This document shows positions 34,915 through 46,751 of a stretch of 64,000 nucleotides of DNA, in pieces. Under the pieces are notes generated by a model. That model worked only from the letters and a program-made list of their open reading frames with translations, made no database searches and was not told where the DNA came from. Origin of the DNA: Dendrobium chrysotoxum (lineage: Eukaryota; Streptophyta; Magnoliopsida; Asparagales; Orchidaceae); the NCBI GenBank assembly GCA_019925795.1, contig CM034314.1, forward strand, positions 99,381,264 to 99,445,263, in the 5' to 3' direction. The translations under genes and the position numbers were made by a program. Position 1 is the stretch's first letter. Each line of letters starts with the position of its first letter.

Positions 34915-37900
34915 TATTTGATTGAAAAAATATTGTTTTGAAAAGTGTTTTAATTTTCTTTGGGAAATATTTAATTTCTGGAATTTTGAATTTTATAATC
35001 GAACACTTATTATGAATGATATATCACCTCGAAAGGTGAACATATCGTTCCCTAATAGGTTCAGATTACAAAACTTTGAATTTATCTGATTATTATAATC
35101 AAACTCAAGGAGAAACAATATATGATCCCGAAGGATCAAAATAATATTTAATCCATTGTTCGACTACAATAATTGAGATAAGAGATCATTAATTTCATAT
35201 TTAAAGTTATGATTGTAATTGATATATCTATCTAGAGAAAGAAGATATCAATTACTATCGATAGTTCAAATATGATGATAATGATCATAAAGTTTGAATT
35301 TCCCAAAGATAATCAATTGAAGGTTTTGAAAACTTGATTTTGAAATCTGGTCTGGGTTTCTAAATCTCCTACGAGTGCAAGCCCTCGTAGTTAATTACAT
35401 CATAGGAAACCAGAAAATTTTCTACGAATACTCTCGATTAAAATAGCGATACAAATTTTATTTAAGAGTTCAAAGATTGATATCAAAGAAGGTTAAGGAC
35501 TTGAATTTTCAAATGGGATTGGATCAAATTTGAGCAGTTATTTCTGGAGTCAAAGGAAGAAGAGTAGGAGGTGTTTTGAGATTCTGAATTGCTTCAGAAA
35601 CACCCCAACCTATCCTAAGTGTTGGGCTTGAATTAGATTGAAAGATATTTAATGTTTAAGTGATCAATTTTATTAGAAAGTGGGAATTAGATTCCCGGAA
35701 GATTGAGGTCTTAAGATTGAACATTTGCCTCAGAACCTAAGTCTAAAATGGGTACTGAGAATCAGTGACCCAGAACCTAGCTAATGCAATGCAATCCTGG
35801 ACTTACCCTGGCCTTGATTGGGGAGCCAGCTAAACCACCTAAACGCTTTAAAACCATGAGTCAAAGTCTTTAAATGTAGAGTGGTTAGAGAAATTGATTA
35901 AGATTGGTTTAAAGAGTTAGGGTCGACATCTAGAGCAGATCCTAATTGACCCCTTAATATATGTTGGGTTAAATGCTTAAGCTAGAAATGCAATTAAAGA
36001 TTTAGACTCAATTTTTAATTTGTATCTAATGCAATGCATGCTAGTTGACTCGATAAAATGCTTAAATAAATATGAAGCAGTTTTAAAATAGGCTTAAAAA
36101 TAGGTTTTATCCTAGAGATTGCACAACATCCCCTTGGACAGAACTGCACCCTAATAGGTCAGGTGGTCTGCCAGAACCCGCAGGCGGGGAGGTGCCTAAC
36201 ACGGATGAGAAAAGTCAATATGTATGCATGAAAAACTCCCGGCGAGTCCGGGCTTACTTCTTAAGAGCGTTAGAGTTTCTATCTGAGCTTAAAAATTTTA
36301 AATTTTGTTTAAGTAGAAAAAGTTAATGACCGTACCTTCACGAGCCTCCGATCGGGTTCCAGGCTAAATCAAAATCGACATGCAATAGCGCCAAATAAAC
36401 TACTAAAAGCATGCGGGTCCTTAATCGCAATCAGCATCAAGTAATCAAATCAACATTTAATTAAATTAATTAAATAAATGCTCAAACTGAAAGTCCATAG
36501 GCAAGTGCCCTTAATAATATAACCCAGGGTCTGCAGTAAAGTAAAGTGGCCGGGTACCACTGACTACAATCCGGATTCTACTCCTAAGACTCAAGTGACT
36601 TTGAGATTTGAGATTCTTCTCGTTCTTCACTTCTTCGTCTCCTTAGAACTCCTTGGATCGTCGGGTCTGGATATCCAAATGAAAAGAAACTCCCCCTGAA
36701 TAGGGGTGTTATCTTTTCTCTTTGGATACTTGAACTTCATCCTAATTTGGATCTCCAAATGGATAGGAACTCTCCCCTAAGGGATGTTCCTTCCTCTTTG
36801 GATTCCAAATTGGATTTTAAATATCTCAATCTCAAAGTACTTTAAATAATACAACTCAAAATCAAATCAAATTACATTAATAAAAATTAAAAATCTAGAC
36901 TCAACAACCTGCAAGGTTATCCTAATAATCAACAGTTTAGAAATATCCCAAGCAGTTATATATTTGAAATTTAAAAATGCTCAATCACAGCCACGCTTGG
37001 CCATGCTCTTTTAATTTTAAAGGGGGTTTTAGCAGTTTTCTGGAGCACCTGTGCAATTTGATAATTATAATTTTGCCCCCTTTAATTTATGCCTTGTATG
37101 AGCATGGCCACCTGCATAAGATTGAATTAGTACAAAATGTCCCTAGCCTAGGGGTAGATCTAATCGTACAATCAATCACATCACAGAGTGCAGTAAGTAA
37201 ATAAACAATCACAGCAATTCTATGTCTAGCAAACAGCATGCAGTGAAAGCTCGAAAATCCGGCACACAGCAGAAAAGTAAACACCGGCCTGGCCTAAGAC
37301 TAAAGTTGGTTGTCCTAGCAAACCATCTAAAGTGTGTGTAGGAGGCTGTGTGGTTTTGATATGTCCTAAATAGGCATTTGATTGAAGTTATTTGAGGTTC
37401 AAGTTGGTTGAAGGTTTAAGGGAAGATTTAATTTGAATTTAAATATTAATGACTTGAAATTAATTTTAAACTTGATTTTAATTGTTTGTTGGATACCACC
37501 TTTGTTGCACACCGAGGCCGTGAAGTTTATTTCACCTTCATTGGGGCTAATTTAATAGCCTCGTAGGCCTGGGTTACCCAGTGGTACCCGATATAACTAA
37601 GTGATTTGAGTTTGATTAATGTTTGAAGGTTGATTAAATTTTAATTAAATTTGATTGGTTACTGGTTTTAAGTTCAAATCAATGTTTTCTGGAATTTTTA
37701 ATGATTTATTGAATTTTGGTATTTTCTGGATTATTTTATTGATTTAATTCAAGAGTCAAAAGTTGACTTTTTGATTTAAAGGATTTTCTGGAAAGTTAAT
37801 ATTTTATTAAAATACTAGACCTTAATACGATCAGTTAGACAGTAAATACACTGAAATTGGATTTTTTTTACATTTTATTATGAAGGTTTGAAGTTTTGAC

Positions 37901-40900
37901 TTGAATTTGAACTAAGTTTGACCAAAAGTTGACTTTTTCAAATTTGTTTGATTTCTGGAAACTTAACATTTTTAATAAATATTAGACCTTATTATGAGTT
38001 GAATGCCTTTGAGTTTGCTCAATTTGGAGTTTATTTGAATTAGTTATGAATTTTTGAAGTTTTGACAATTATTGAATTTTTTAAAATTATTTAATTAAAG
38101 GCCCTTTTTGTGATTTGAATCCAAATGACCTCCAAACTTCTTGAAATCAACTCCAAAGGTCAGGAATGACCTAAGGAGTGATTTCCAAGTGTTTGAGAAA
38201 TTTTTGAAATTTTTAATTATTTTTAATTATTTTTAATTAATTAAATTAATTAAATATTGAATTTCAATTAAACTTAAATTAAACTTAATTTTGAAGTCCA
38301 GTCAAGGGGCTTTTATTTTTCATTGAGTAAGGGTTCAATTCTGGTCAGTTTGAGGTATTAAATGTATTTTTTTTATTTAAATTTGATTTATTAGAATTTC
38401 TGGAAGGTTTAATGGCTTAATTAAGGTTTAAACTTGATTAAGTTAATTAAGGGGCTTAATTATCTCAAAAGTTAGTGAAAATTTTTCTTAAGGCTGAGGA
38501 TGTCAATATGTTTAAGTGTTCAAAGTTTCAAGTCAATTGGAGATGTATCCTAATTATTGGAATTTTTCTAAGTTCTCTAATCTTAGGTCCTTAATTATTG
38601 TCCTTAATGTCACTAAGTTAATTGGATTCAAATCAAAGTCACTAACCCTTGACTAATTGCAATCACATCAATCATCAATCAAGAATAATGCAAAAAAAAA
38701 AATCCTAATACTCTATGGAATAGTTTTATAATAAATCATTTACATTATAGGTCACATAGTGACCTATGATCTTAATGATTGATTATAAAAAGATAAACAC
38801 ATCCAAAATGAATTGAAGTCATTTGAGGATATGTAAAATATCCTAAAATCAAGCTCAATCCAATTTGGAGTCATGATCATGCATAACTTAATTATTAAGG
38901 GTGTAAATCAAAGATACTAATGAAAGTAGACTTAGATTAAAATGGACATGATCATGACCTAAGTTTACTGCTCAATTGAAGATAAAGCTCATCTGATTCC
39001 ATAGAACTCTAGCATGCATGGATTGGAATTTTATTAAAAGAATTATGAATTTTCAAAAATATAAGTCAAATTATGACCAACATTTTTGTAAATTCATAAT
39101 GTATATGAGATTGCATCAATAGGACTTGAGAAAATTATGGGAGATCATAAACAGATCCTAGAATACCTCTGCCAAATTCTAGCTTAAAATAATACATATA
39201 TATTTATTTAGAATTAAAAAGAGGTCTTCTGAATAAATGAAATAACTATCAAAATATCAGTCAAAATAATTTAAATTTATTTTTAAAATAAAGTAGAGAA
39301 TAATACGAACAAAACGAGCTCAAGAACTCCAAAAATGGTTGGGAAATTAAATTCCTATGATTTTTTGAAGTTCTGCAGATTTTCTGGATTTAATTCAGGG
39401 TTCTATTTATACAGTCAGCTGATAGCATGACCGTACAGGGCCTTCACACGTGTCAACCACGCGCTGGTCCACTCAAGCGGCGGCGGTCAAGTGGGCCCGC
39501 TCACTTATCCAGCGCAGCAAAGCTCTGGGTCGTCGGATCAGAACAGCGCGGATCCGACGGTTCAGATAAAACCCGCAGGACTGATTTGATCCGAAACGAT
39601 CTAGCGGTCATAATGAATCCCGCGGTTTGAACAGACGGCCTGGATCTGGCCGAACAGAGATCTGGCTAAACCGAGGTTTTGACTGATCGAGGCAAACTGT
39701 ATACTTGATGAAATCATGACCGTTCAATCCGAATAGAATGGATCGAACGGTCATGCATTCATCTTCAACCTCCGGTTACCCGAAAAACCCTAGAATCAAA
39801 TTTTTATCTCATTTTCTTAATATGACGAATCAAATGGATTTAAATTTTAAACAGAGATAGTATAGCATCTAAGAAAGAATGTGGATGTATTTTCCAAACT
39901 ACTGATGCAATCTTTGGAGGTTTATTTAAGAACCTATATAATAACTTAGGGTTTAGGATAAACCTCGATTCAGATGGCGGTTTGACGAGTTCAAGATGTG
40001 GTTGAGCTTGTAGACTGTCCGCGCTTAGGTTTGTAGAAGACTTCGAGCTCAGGAGAAGCTTCTACAAGGAGTTAGAGCAGCAAGGGTGGAATTGGCTTCG
40101 GTTTGTCCTCGAGCTCGTCGCCGGCGACCACCAAACGCCGGAAAATAATCAAGGAGAAATAGAAGGAGCTCTCAGAACTCAAAACGGAAAAACAGAGAGG
40201 CTCTCTATGGACTGGAATAGGAGATGGTCTCTCATGAGCTCTCCCATTTTTTTTTCTCTATTCAGCTGCTGGAGCCGCCTTGGACGGTCTGGATGCTCCA
40301 AGGGGAATGTCTGGATCGAGGACACCTGGACTAGACGGTTAGAGGGTCGGGGTAAGGACTGTACTGGCTGGAATGATCAAGGAATTGTCTTCACGTGGGG
40401 AGGACCACCTAGAGGCGTTGGGGTTGAGCTAAGGGATGTGCCAAGACTTGGGTTGGGTCTGGTTAGCTCCAGAGAAGCTTCTGGAGTCCTTGGGGTGAAC
40501 TGGGCAAGTCTAGATTGAAGGGATATGAGTTTGAACGTAGCAATAGGATTCTAGGTCTCTAGTTGACTGGTTTTGACCAGTCAACTTTGGTCAAGATTTA
40601 TGATATGAAATTCAGGGAAGGGTTGGAAGATTTTTGAAGGATTTGGAATAGGTTTGAAGTGGTGAATTTGATGCTTGAAGATGAACTTGTTTGTTCAAGG
40701 AAAACTTAGTCATTTTGACTAGTTTGACTAGTCAAACTTGGTCAAAATGGCTAGGCTATGATATGAAAACCATTTGAAGGTTAAATGGGATGAAAAAGAG
40801 TGAGCCATAGTCATGATATGGATACTTGAATAAGGGGTCAAAGGTATATGGGGGTTTGACTACCTTAGAAAGGGTATTGAAGTAATTTGACTATGGATCA

Positions 40901-42741
40901 AGAGCTAATCAAGTCAAATCAAAGTGGTTTGAGCCTAAATGGGTTTGGATAAGTTTGAATCATCATTTGAAAGGAATTAGAGAATTTGAATGATTTGATT
41001 TGGATTAATTTGGATATGAATCCTTAAAAAGGCCTATATTACCTTGAGTTGACCTGGACTGGGTTTAATTGACCAAGTCAACTAGTGACTGGGTCAAAGG
41101 GTCTAATCCAGCCCAAATCACTAAGACGATTGATCGGGGAAGTTTAAATGAGTTTGAAATTGATCTGGAGTTTGATTGGGTTTAAATGAGCTTAAGGGTT
41201 TAAGTTGGTCAACTTGAGTTGACCTGGTCAACCAGGTTGACCCAAGGTCAGGGTTTGAACTGGAATGGTTTGAAATGATGAATGAGGTCTAGTGGTGGTG
41301 GTTTCAGGATCTGGAGAGGTCATTTGGTCAAAATGACCTATTTGGGCCTTTAATGGGCCTTTTAGGTCAACCCTGGTTGACTTGGTCAACCAGGTGGGTC
41401 TAGGGTCTGGAAATGGGCTCAATAGATTTGAAATGACATTTGGAGACCAATGGTGGTGGTCTCAAGGTCTGAGGAGGTCATTTGGTCAAAATGACCTATT
41501 TTGACCCATAATGGCCTGTTTGGTCAAACTAGGTTGACTTGGTCAACCAAGTTGACCCAGGGGCTGGAAGTGGGTCCAACAGGTTTGGTTTGATATTTGA
41601 AAATTACTGGAAGTGGTTGCATTTGATTTGGAGCTCATTTGACCAAAGTGACTATTCACACCCCATAGGGGTATTTTAGTCATTTTGGCCTCCGGTCAAC
41701 TGGGGGTCAAATTGAATCCAACAAAATGCAGTTTATTGCTTAATGGGTCATAATCAAGGGTCTGGAAGTGATTTGGAGCTTTGGAGAAAGCTCCAGGGTC
41801 AAAATCCACTAGGTAGCAGGTCCAGTGGCATAGACTGTAAATATTTGAAGGTTTTACAGCCTTTGGATTTCAATTCAGTTTCTGGGGTTAGAGATCTCAG
41901 AATGAGCTCAAATTTGGAGGGTTGCCTCTAGAGATGTGTCACATCAGTGTGGAACTAATAGATCTTGAATCAGAGGTCATTTGATAGGGTTTTGAGGTGT
42001 TCAAAAATTTGCTGGAAAAGGCTTTCAGGACTTAGACCTTTGGCCTTGGATTTGAGTCTGGAAATCTGGTTTTGAATTGGATTTTGAGCTTAAATGATAG
42101 GATTTGAATTATGTTTAGATTGAATTGAAGCTTGGATTGATCTAGAAGAATCCTGGGGTTTAGAATAGGTCCTAGGGTCCAAATCAGCTTAAGGGAATCC
42201 TAAGGTCTAGAATAGATCCTAGGAACTGGAGTCTGGAAAGGTCCTGGAATCTAGAAGTCCTAGGGAAATCCTAGGATTTGGGGTCTGAAAGAATCCTATA
42301 ATCTAGAAGAATCCTAAGATCTTGGAATCCTAAGATTCAAGATCTAGAAGGATCTTAGGATCTAGAGTAGATCCTAAAGTTTGATTTCTAGGAAGATCTT
42401 AGGGTTTGGAAGTCCTAGGGCCTGGGATCTAGAATAGTCTTAGGATCTAGAAGAATCCTAAGCTCTAGATAGATCTATGAGAATCCTAAGGTCTAAGAGG
42501 ATCATATGATCTAGAATCAGGTAGAATCCTAGGGTCTAGAATAGATCCTAGGGTCTGAAGTCTAGGAGAATCCTAGAATCTAAATTTGTCTTAAATTGTA
42601 TTGATCTGGGGTCAGGATTGATTTGAATCTGGATTGATCTAGGATTAGATTAATCCTAGGGTCAGGATTAAATCCTAAGGATTGGAATGATCCTAAGGTC
42701 TGGATTGGTCCTACTGAGCTCATACAAAAATGAGGTCAACA
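34915..42741 (-). repeat. 5' LTR of element B (minus-strand sense), 7827 bp
   Basis: Partner of 20147-27972, with the same internal layout shifted by about 14,768 bp. Its inner end reads tatttgattg on the + strand where the other LTR has tgtttgattg, so the canonical terminal CA is mutated here. The TATA box is at 39403-39411, the TTGAC cluster at about 40558-41785, and the short-period array at about 42130-42710. Confidence 0.96.
39403..39411 (-). promoter_or_regulatory. TATA box of the 5' LTR (element promoter)
   Basis: Minus strand TATAAATAG, identical to the site at 24635-24643. Genomic RNA would start near 39375, giving roughly 4.5 kb of R-U5 before the PBS. Confidence 0.6.
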
Positions 42742-42746
42742 AACCC

Positions 42747-43457
42747 TTAAAATAACTTGGGATGAGGTAGAAATTAACCGATAAGTTAAAACCCTCAACA
42801 ATTTTAGCCAAATTAACTTTCAATTCCTAAACATTTTTATACCTCCTTTCATTCTTTATGTCCTGTGAGCATTCCATCTCTGTGAATATAAAGTAATGTT
42901 GTTCCTTATTTTTTCTTTTTAAGTAGGTATCAAAAGTCCTAAATATTTAGATTTTAGAGCTTTCACAACTTTTTTCTTAAAATGGAGTGCCAACCCTAAA
43001 CCCCTCTTTAAAAAAGTAAAAAATTATGGGTCAGGTTGGGTCATTCGGGCTGAAAAGACAAATAAAAAAGGAAATCCAATTAATAAATTCATGTGTCTCC
43101 TCCATATGTCAATATTTAATTGGAGTTCGGACGCAGAGCTATGTCCAGACTTCACACCAAATAATTTCTCCTTATACAGTGCCTTTTCTATTATAATCTC
43201 TGGAGTGCACGAACAAATGTTGCCTATCATTCACTCATGTCTCTGGCTCAGTCAGAAAGAAGAGCATGAGCCAAAAGCCTTATCCACTTCCTTCTCTTGC
43301 TCAACTTTAGTCAAGAACCGCGAGAAAAACTCAACAGATGCCGCCCAAACATCCCTTCTATTAAAACCCAGAAGCTTTTGGAAGAGTTAATTACCATCTC
43401 ACCCCTTCAAACCAAAGGCTGAAATTATTTTATAGGATTTGACAAGTATTGAAAGGA
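42747..43457. other. ~700 bp unassigned DNA between element B and MULE 2
   Basis: This probably continues the sequence into which B inserted (right arm of the FAR1 MULE or older flank). A + strand ORF at 43091-43390 (99 codons) and a minus one at 43024-43230 show no domain I recognise. Confidence 0.4.
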
Positions 43458-43466
43458 TAATTTAAA

Positions 43467-43598
43467 GGGGGATTTACATATAGGCCACTTTATTTACAAC
43501 TATATTACATATTTAATACCCAAAACTTAAACATTACATTTCTACCACACAAACACTAATTTAACAACAAAAATACCACTCCGTCTCCACCAACCCTC
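43467..43598 (+). repeat. Left TIR of MULE 2
   Basis: Inverted partner of 53902-54032. Diagnostic words on this strand are gccactttat, aacccaaaact-like and ccgtctccaccaaccct; each recurs in reverse complement on the right. A two-copy ~34-bp duplication (ttgcgtgctcttcccg and ttgcatgctcttcccg) lies just inside, near 43640-43700. Confidence 0.88.
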
Positions 43599-45261
43599 AC
43601 TCTGTCTCTTGCTGCAGCAATCCCTAACCACACAAATTGCTTGCGTGCTCTTCCCGTGAAACACAAACTACTTGCATGCTCTTCCCGCGAACTCCTCTCT
43701 TTGCTTGCTTTTTCTACCACCCATTGAGATCTCTACAATGAAAAGCACGGTGAACTCTGTCTAAGATCCACTCCTCTCGCAAGCTGTCATTCCTGTGATT
43801 TAGGTGTGTTTTCTTTCCTTTACTTGTTGTCGATCACTTCACCTTATCATTTTTCTTGGTGAAAGCTGTGGTTTGTCTTGTATCTTCCTAAGCAAGAGTA
43901 ATTTTTATATACCATTTACTGTTTATAAGTAAAAGTGCAGGTAAGCATATAAAACTTTTGAAATCTATGTCGTTTGGAAGGAGTTTTGGTTGATTAAAAA
44001 TTATAGGAATTTACTTCATAGCTTAAACTGTAGCTATTCATAGTTATTGAAAATTCATATAATGCTAGTCATACTCGGATTGTTTAATTTGATGCAAAAC
44101 TTAAATGGTTTTATAAGAGTACATAATTTCCTCAACTTTGTTGATAGATTGGGTGTTATTTTAAATGTGTTCAACAAATTCTTTTACTACGAAAGACAGG
44201 GCCCACATTCTTAAGTTTACTGTCATTGTCACCTCAAATATGTGTTGTATACTTGCTATTGTGTACCTAATTATAGAAGGCAATTTTATAGGTGCATTCA
44301 TAATTAAATAGAAGATGATTGTAGTTACTTTAAATGGATAGATAAAGTAGAAGAGACATCTTATGGTACATGTAATGAATTTAAAGGCTTTGAGGAAAGG
44401 ATTTATAAGAAGCTTGACTTGATCATCTTCTTGATGATCAAAGTCAGTTGTTCTTGTTAACGCAACCATCCGTATTTCTTTTTCCTTGTAATGTGTTGTG
44501 TCGAACTGGTTTGAATGTTGAAGTAGTATTGTAGACATCAACACTTGTTATGTTTGTAGTTTGTTTGCTTATTCGTCAATATTAATTGTGCATAAATGTG
44601 TTTGCTTGAACTTCCAATTTGGCAACCTTGTATTAATGTGTTGATCAAGTCTGTTGTAGTTTGATTGCTTCTCTAAATATGTGGAATGAACGAAAATTCT
44701 AGAATGTGTTGTTCATGGCTAATCATATTATTTTGTTTAATTTTTCGCATTATGAAATAGGTGGGATTTTCGCGAGTAAATGATCTGATGGCAATTTGTG
44801 TGCCTTTTATGGGAGGGAGATAAACTAAATGATCTGAATTTTTGAAATAAGCCCAAGGGCACACCAGTATAAACCAACAGATAATAATTTAATTCTTACT
44901 TTTGAATTTTCATTTAGAACATAAAATGGTTAAAGTGCCACTAAGTATTAATATTTCCAATTCACAATCCTAAGAATGTAAACTTCCAATGAGCTTAAAT
45001 GCATCATTCTTAAATAATGATCTTTTAGGTGAATTTCCTTCAAAGATTTGGCAAACTTTCTATAGAAGCAGTTATTGAATTCCTTTACATATCTTATACA
45101 CATCTTACAAGCCACAACAACAAGACAGACTTATATTCATTCTTTAGTGCTCTTTGTAATTGCTCTAGGCTGAAAGAGCTGGAATTGACAGGGATTGATC
45201 TCGGCGGGCAACTTCACTCGTGAACTTGGACTTAGCAGGGATTGATCAGCTTTGCTCCATA

Positions 45262-46382
45262 AGCTTTCCCCAGATCATATCGATGAGGTCAAATGCAAGT
45301 TTGGTTTGAGCATCAATAAGCCATGAGTTCAATGATTTGGCAAATTATTTGTATTCACAGCATGACATATCCCTATCATGAATTGACTTCTAGATCACCT
45401 GTATTTTTATCAAGTAGTTTCGCTCTCAATGTTGGAACCCATTTATAATAGTCATCAATTGAGCCAAATATGGCATCAAGGGCTTGCTCCCTCGCCCTCC
45501 AAAGCTTCATATAAGGTAATAATAAACCAAACGCTTTCTCTAGACCGCTATTTATTTCTTTTGGTAGAATTAGATACCTCTTGACCATCTCCTGAATCTC
45601 ATTGGCAACCCATGTAGATGTGGCCAACTGATTCCCAACATGATTTATCCCAAGGCATGTGTGTACTCCATCTACTCTCCTAACTTGAAAAGATTGAGTG
45701 TATTCACATAGGGATGCCCGAATTCTCCATTGACAACCTTGATAGGAACATGTCGCAATGACACGTTTCTTACACTGGCTTTCATCCTCACCCCAAAGTT
45801 CTCCTTAATGGAAACTGATCGAAGAGTTTTCTTGAAATTTGTTGCATTATTAAAAAATGTACCAATAGTGATATATGTAACACTTGAAGTATGAACTCTT
45901 GGAAAATCATGATTATGAGTAATAGAACATTCTATACTCTATTCAGTTCTCTTAACCCCCATAAGCTGTGAATTTGATTGATCATCATCTACTTCTTGTA
46001 GTGAGATAACTATCTCGGCACATAAATTTTGATTCAATAGTTTTACTAACTCGCTCACATCAACATCAGAATTGATTACTTTGTATTCCTTGGGTGATGT
46101 TTTATATATGTTATAATGCATGTTATATTAATGCTCTTTAAGCCATGGACATATTCTAGCAATTTCTGTTCTAATCATGAAAATATTGATATGCCCTTTC
46201 TCAAGTTTGGCAGTCCTTTGTTTGCCGCCATTATACCTCTTTCTAGATTGGTCCTTTATGTCAACCCAAAATCCTCCAAATTTAAATGCAAGAAATATAT
46301 GCTCTTTTTTATCTCCACATAAATCATCTACTACTTCGTCATCATAGTCCTGCATTATTGAATTATGCCACCCGCTTGTCAT
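45262..46382 (-). pseudogene. MuDR/MURA-type transposase remnant with the catalytic core deleted
   Basis: Reading on the minus strand: N-terminal segment at 46382-46128 (FLAFKFGGFWVDIKDQSR, then EKGHINIFMIRTEIARI); F-K-K-T-L-R-S-V-S-I-K-E-N-F at about 45800-45845; the Cys-rich MuDR DNA-binding domain (K-K-R-V-I-A-T-C-S-Y-Q-G-C-Q-W-R-I-R-A-S, then H-T-C) at about 45660-45785 with a frameshift before it; S-T-W-V-A-N-E-I-Q then W-R-A-R-E-Q-A-L-D at 45627-45450; then a jump near 45345-45375 to what looks like the C-terminal region (F-A-K-S-L-N-S-W-L-I-D-A) at 45343-45262. The DDE core that should lie between is gone, so this copy cannot encode an active enzyme. Confidence 0.8.
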
Positions 46383-46751
46383 TTTTCCTTAACTTCAAGC
46401 TGAAATAAGAAGACAGATCAAACACCAAATCATTATAAGAATAACTGCTTCTATATAATTTCAGAAGATAAATTAAATATGCTTTTATGGAATGTGCCCA
46501 TATACACCTAATTAATTACAAAAGACTAATTAAATAAAATTAGAACCTACATAATGAACCTACAGAATGCTTACTAAAATAAACCTACAAAATGCTAAAT
46601 AAGGCTTATCGTGCCCAATTATCACATGAAAAACCCTATAGAAAGCACCTTAAGAATGCTAACTAAATAAAGGTTTAAGGATGTCACTTAATAGCAGAGT
46701 AAAGTCAAAGATGCAAGAATGAGAACAAATACAGGAATGAGAACAGGTGGA

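Larger units (their letters stand above)
20147..42741 (-). mobile_element. Complete non-autonomous Tat/Ogre-like Ty3 LTR retrotransposon B (22.6 kb)
   Basis: Two direct repeats of 7826 and 7827 bp (20147-27972 and 34915-42741) bracket a 6942-bp internal region. The ends are TGTT...AACA, and the 5-bp TSD aaccc is perfect at 20142-20146 and 42742-42746. Three signals put the sense strand on minus: a PBS just inside the right-hand LTR, a G-rich polypurine side just inside the left-hand LTR, and the orientation of the coding remnants. I find no gag, protease, reverse transcriptase or RNase H motifs. What remains is a 245-codon ORF, a degraded integrase C-terminus, leader repeats and two 3' tandem arrays. 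It is therefore a large retrotransposon derivative (LARD) that would need proteins in trans. By eye the LTRs differ at about 30 substitutions plus a few 1-bp indels (~0.4-0.5%), so insertion was recent. Confidence 0.95.

Noticed and set aside
44161..44544. 127-codon minus-strand ORF inside MULE 2
   Set aside because: No recognisable motif; it lies beyond the transposase remnant and looks like a chance frame in AT-rich DNA, though captured sequence cannot be excluded.
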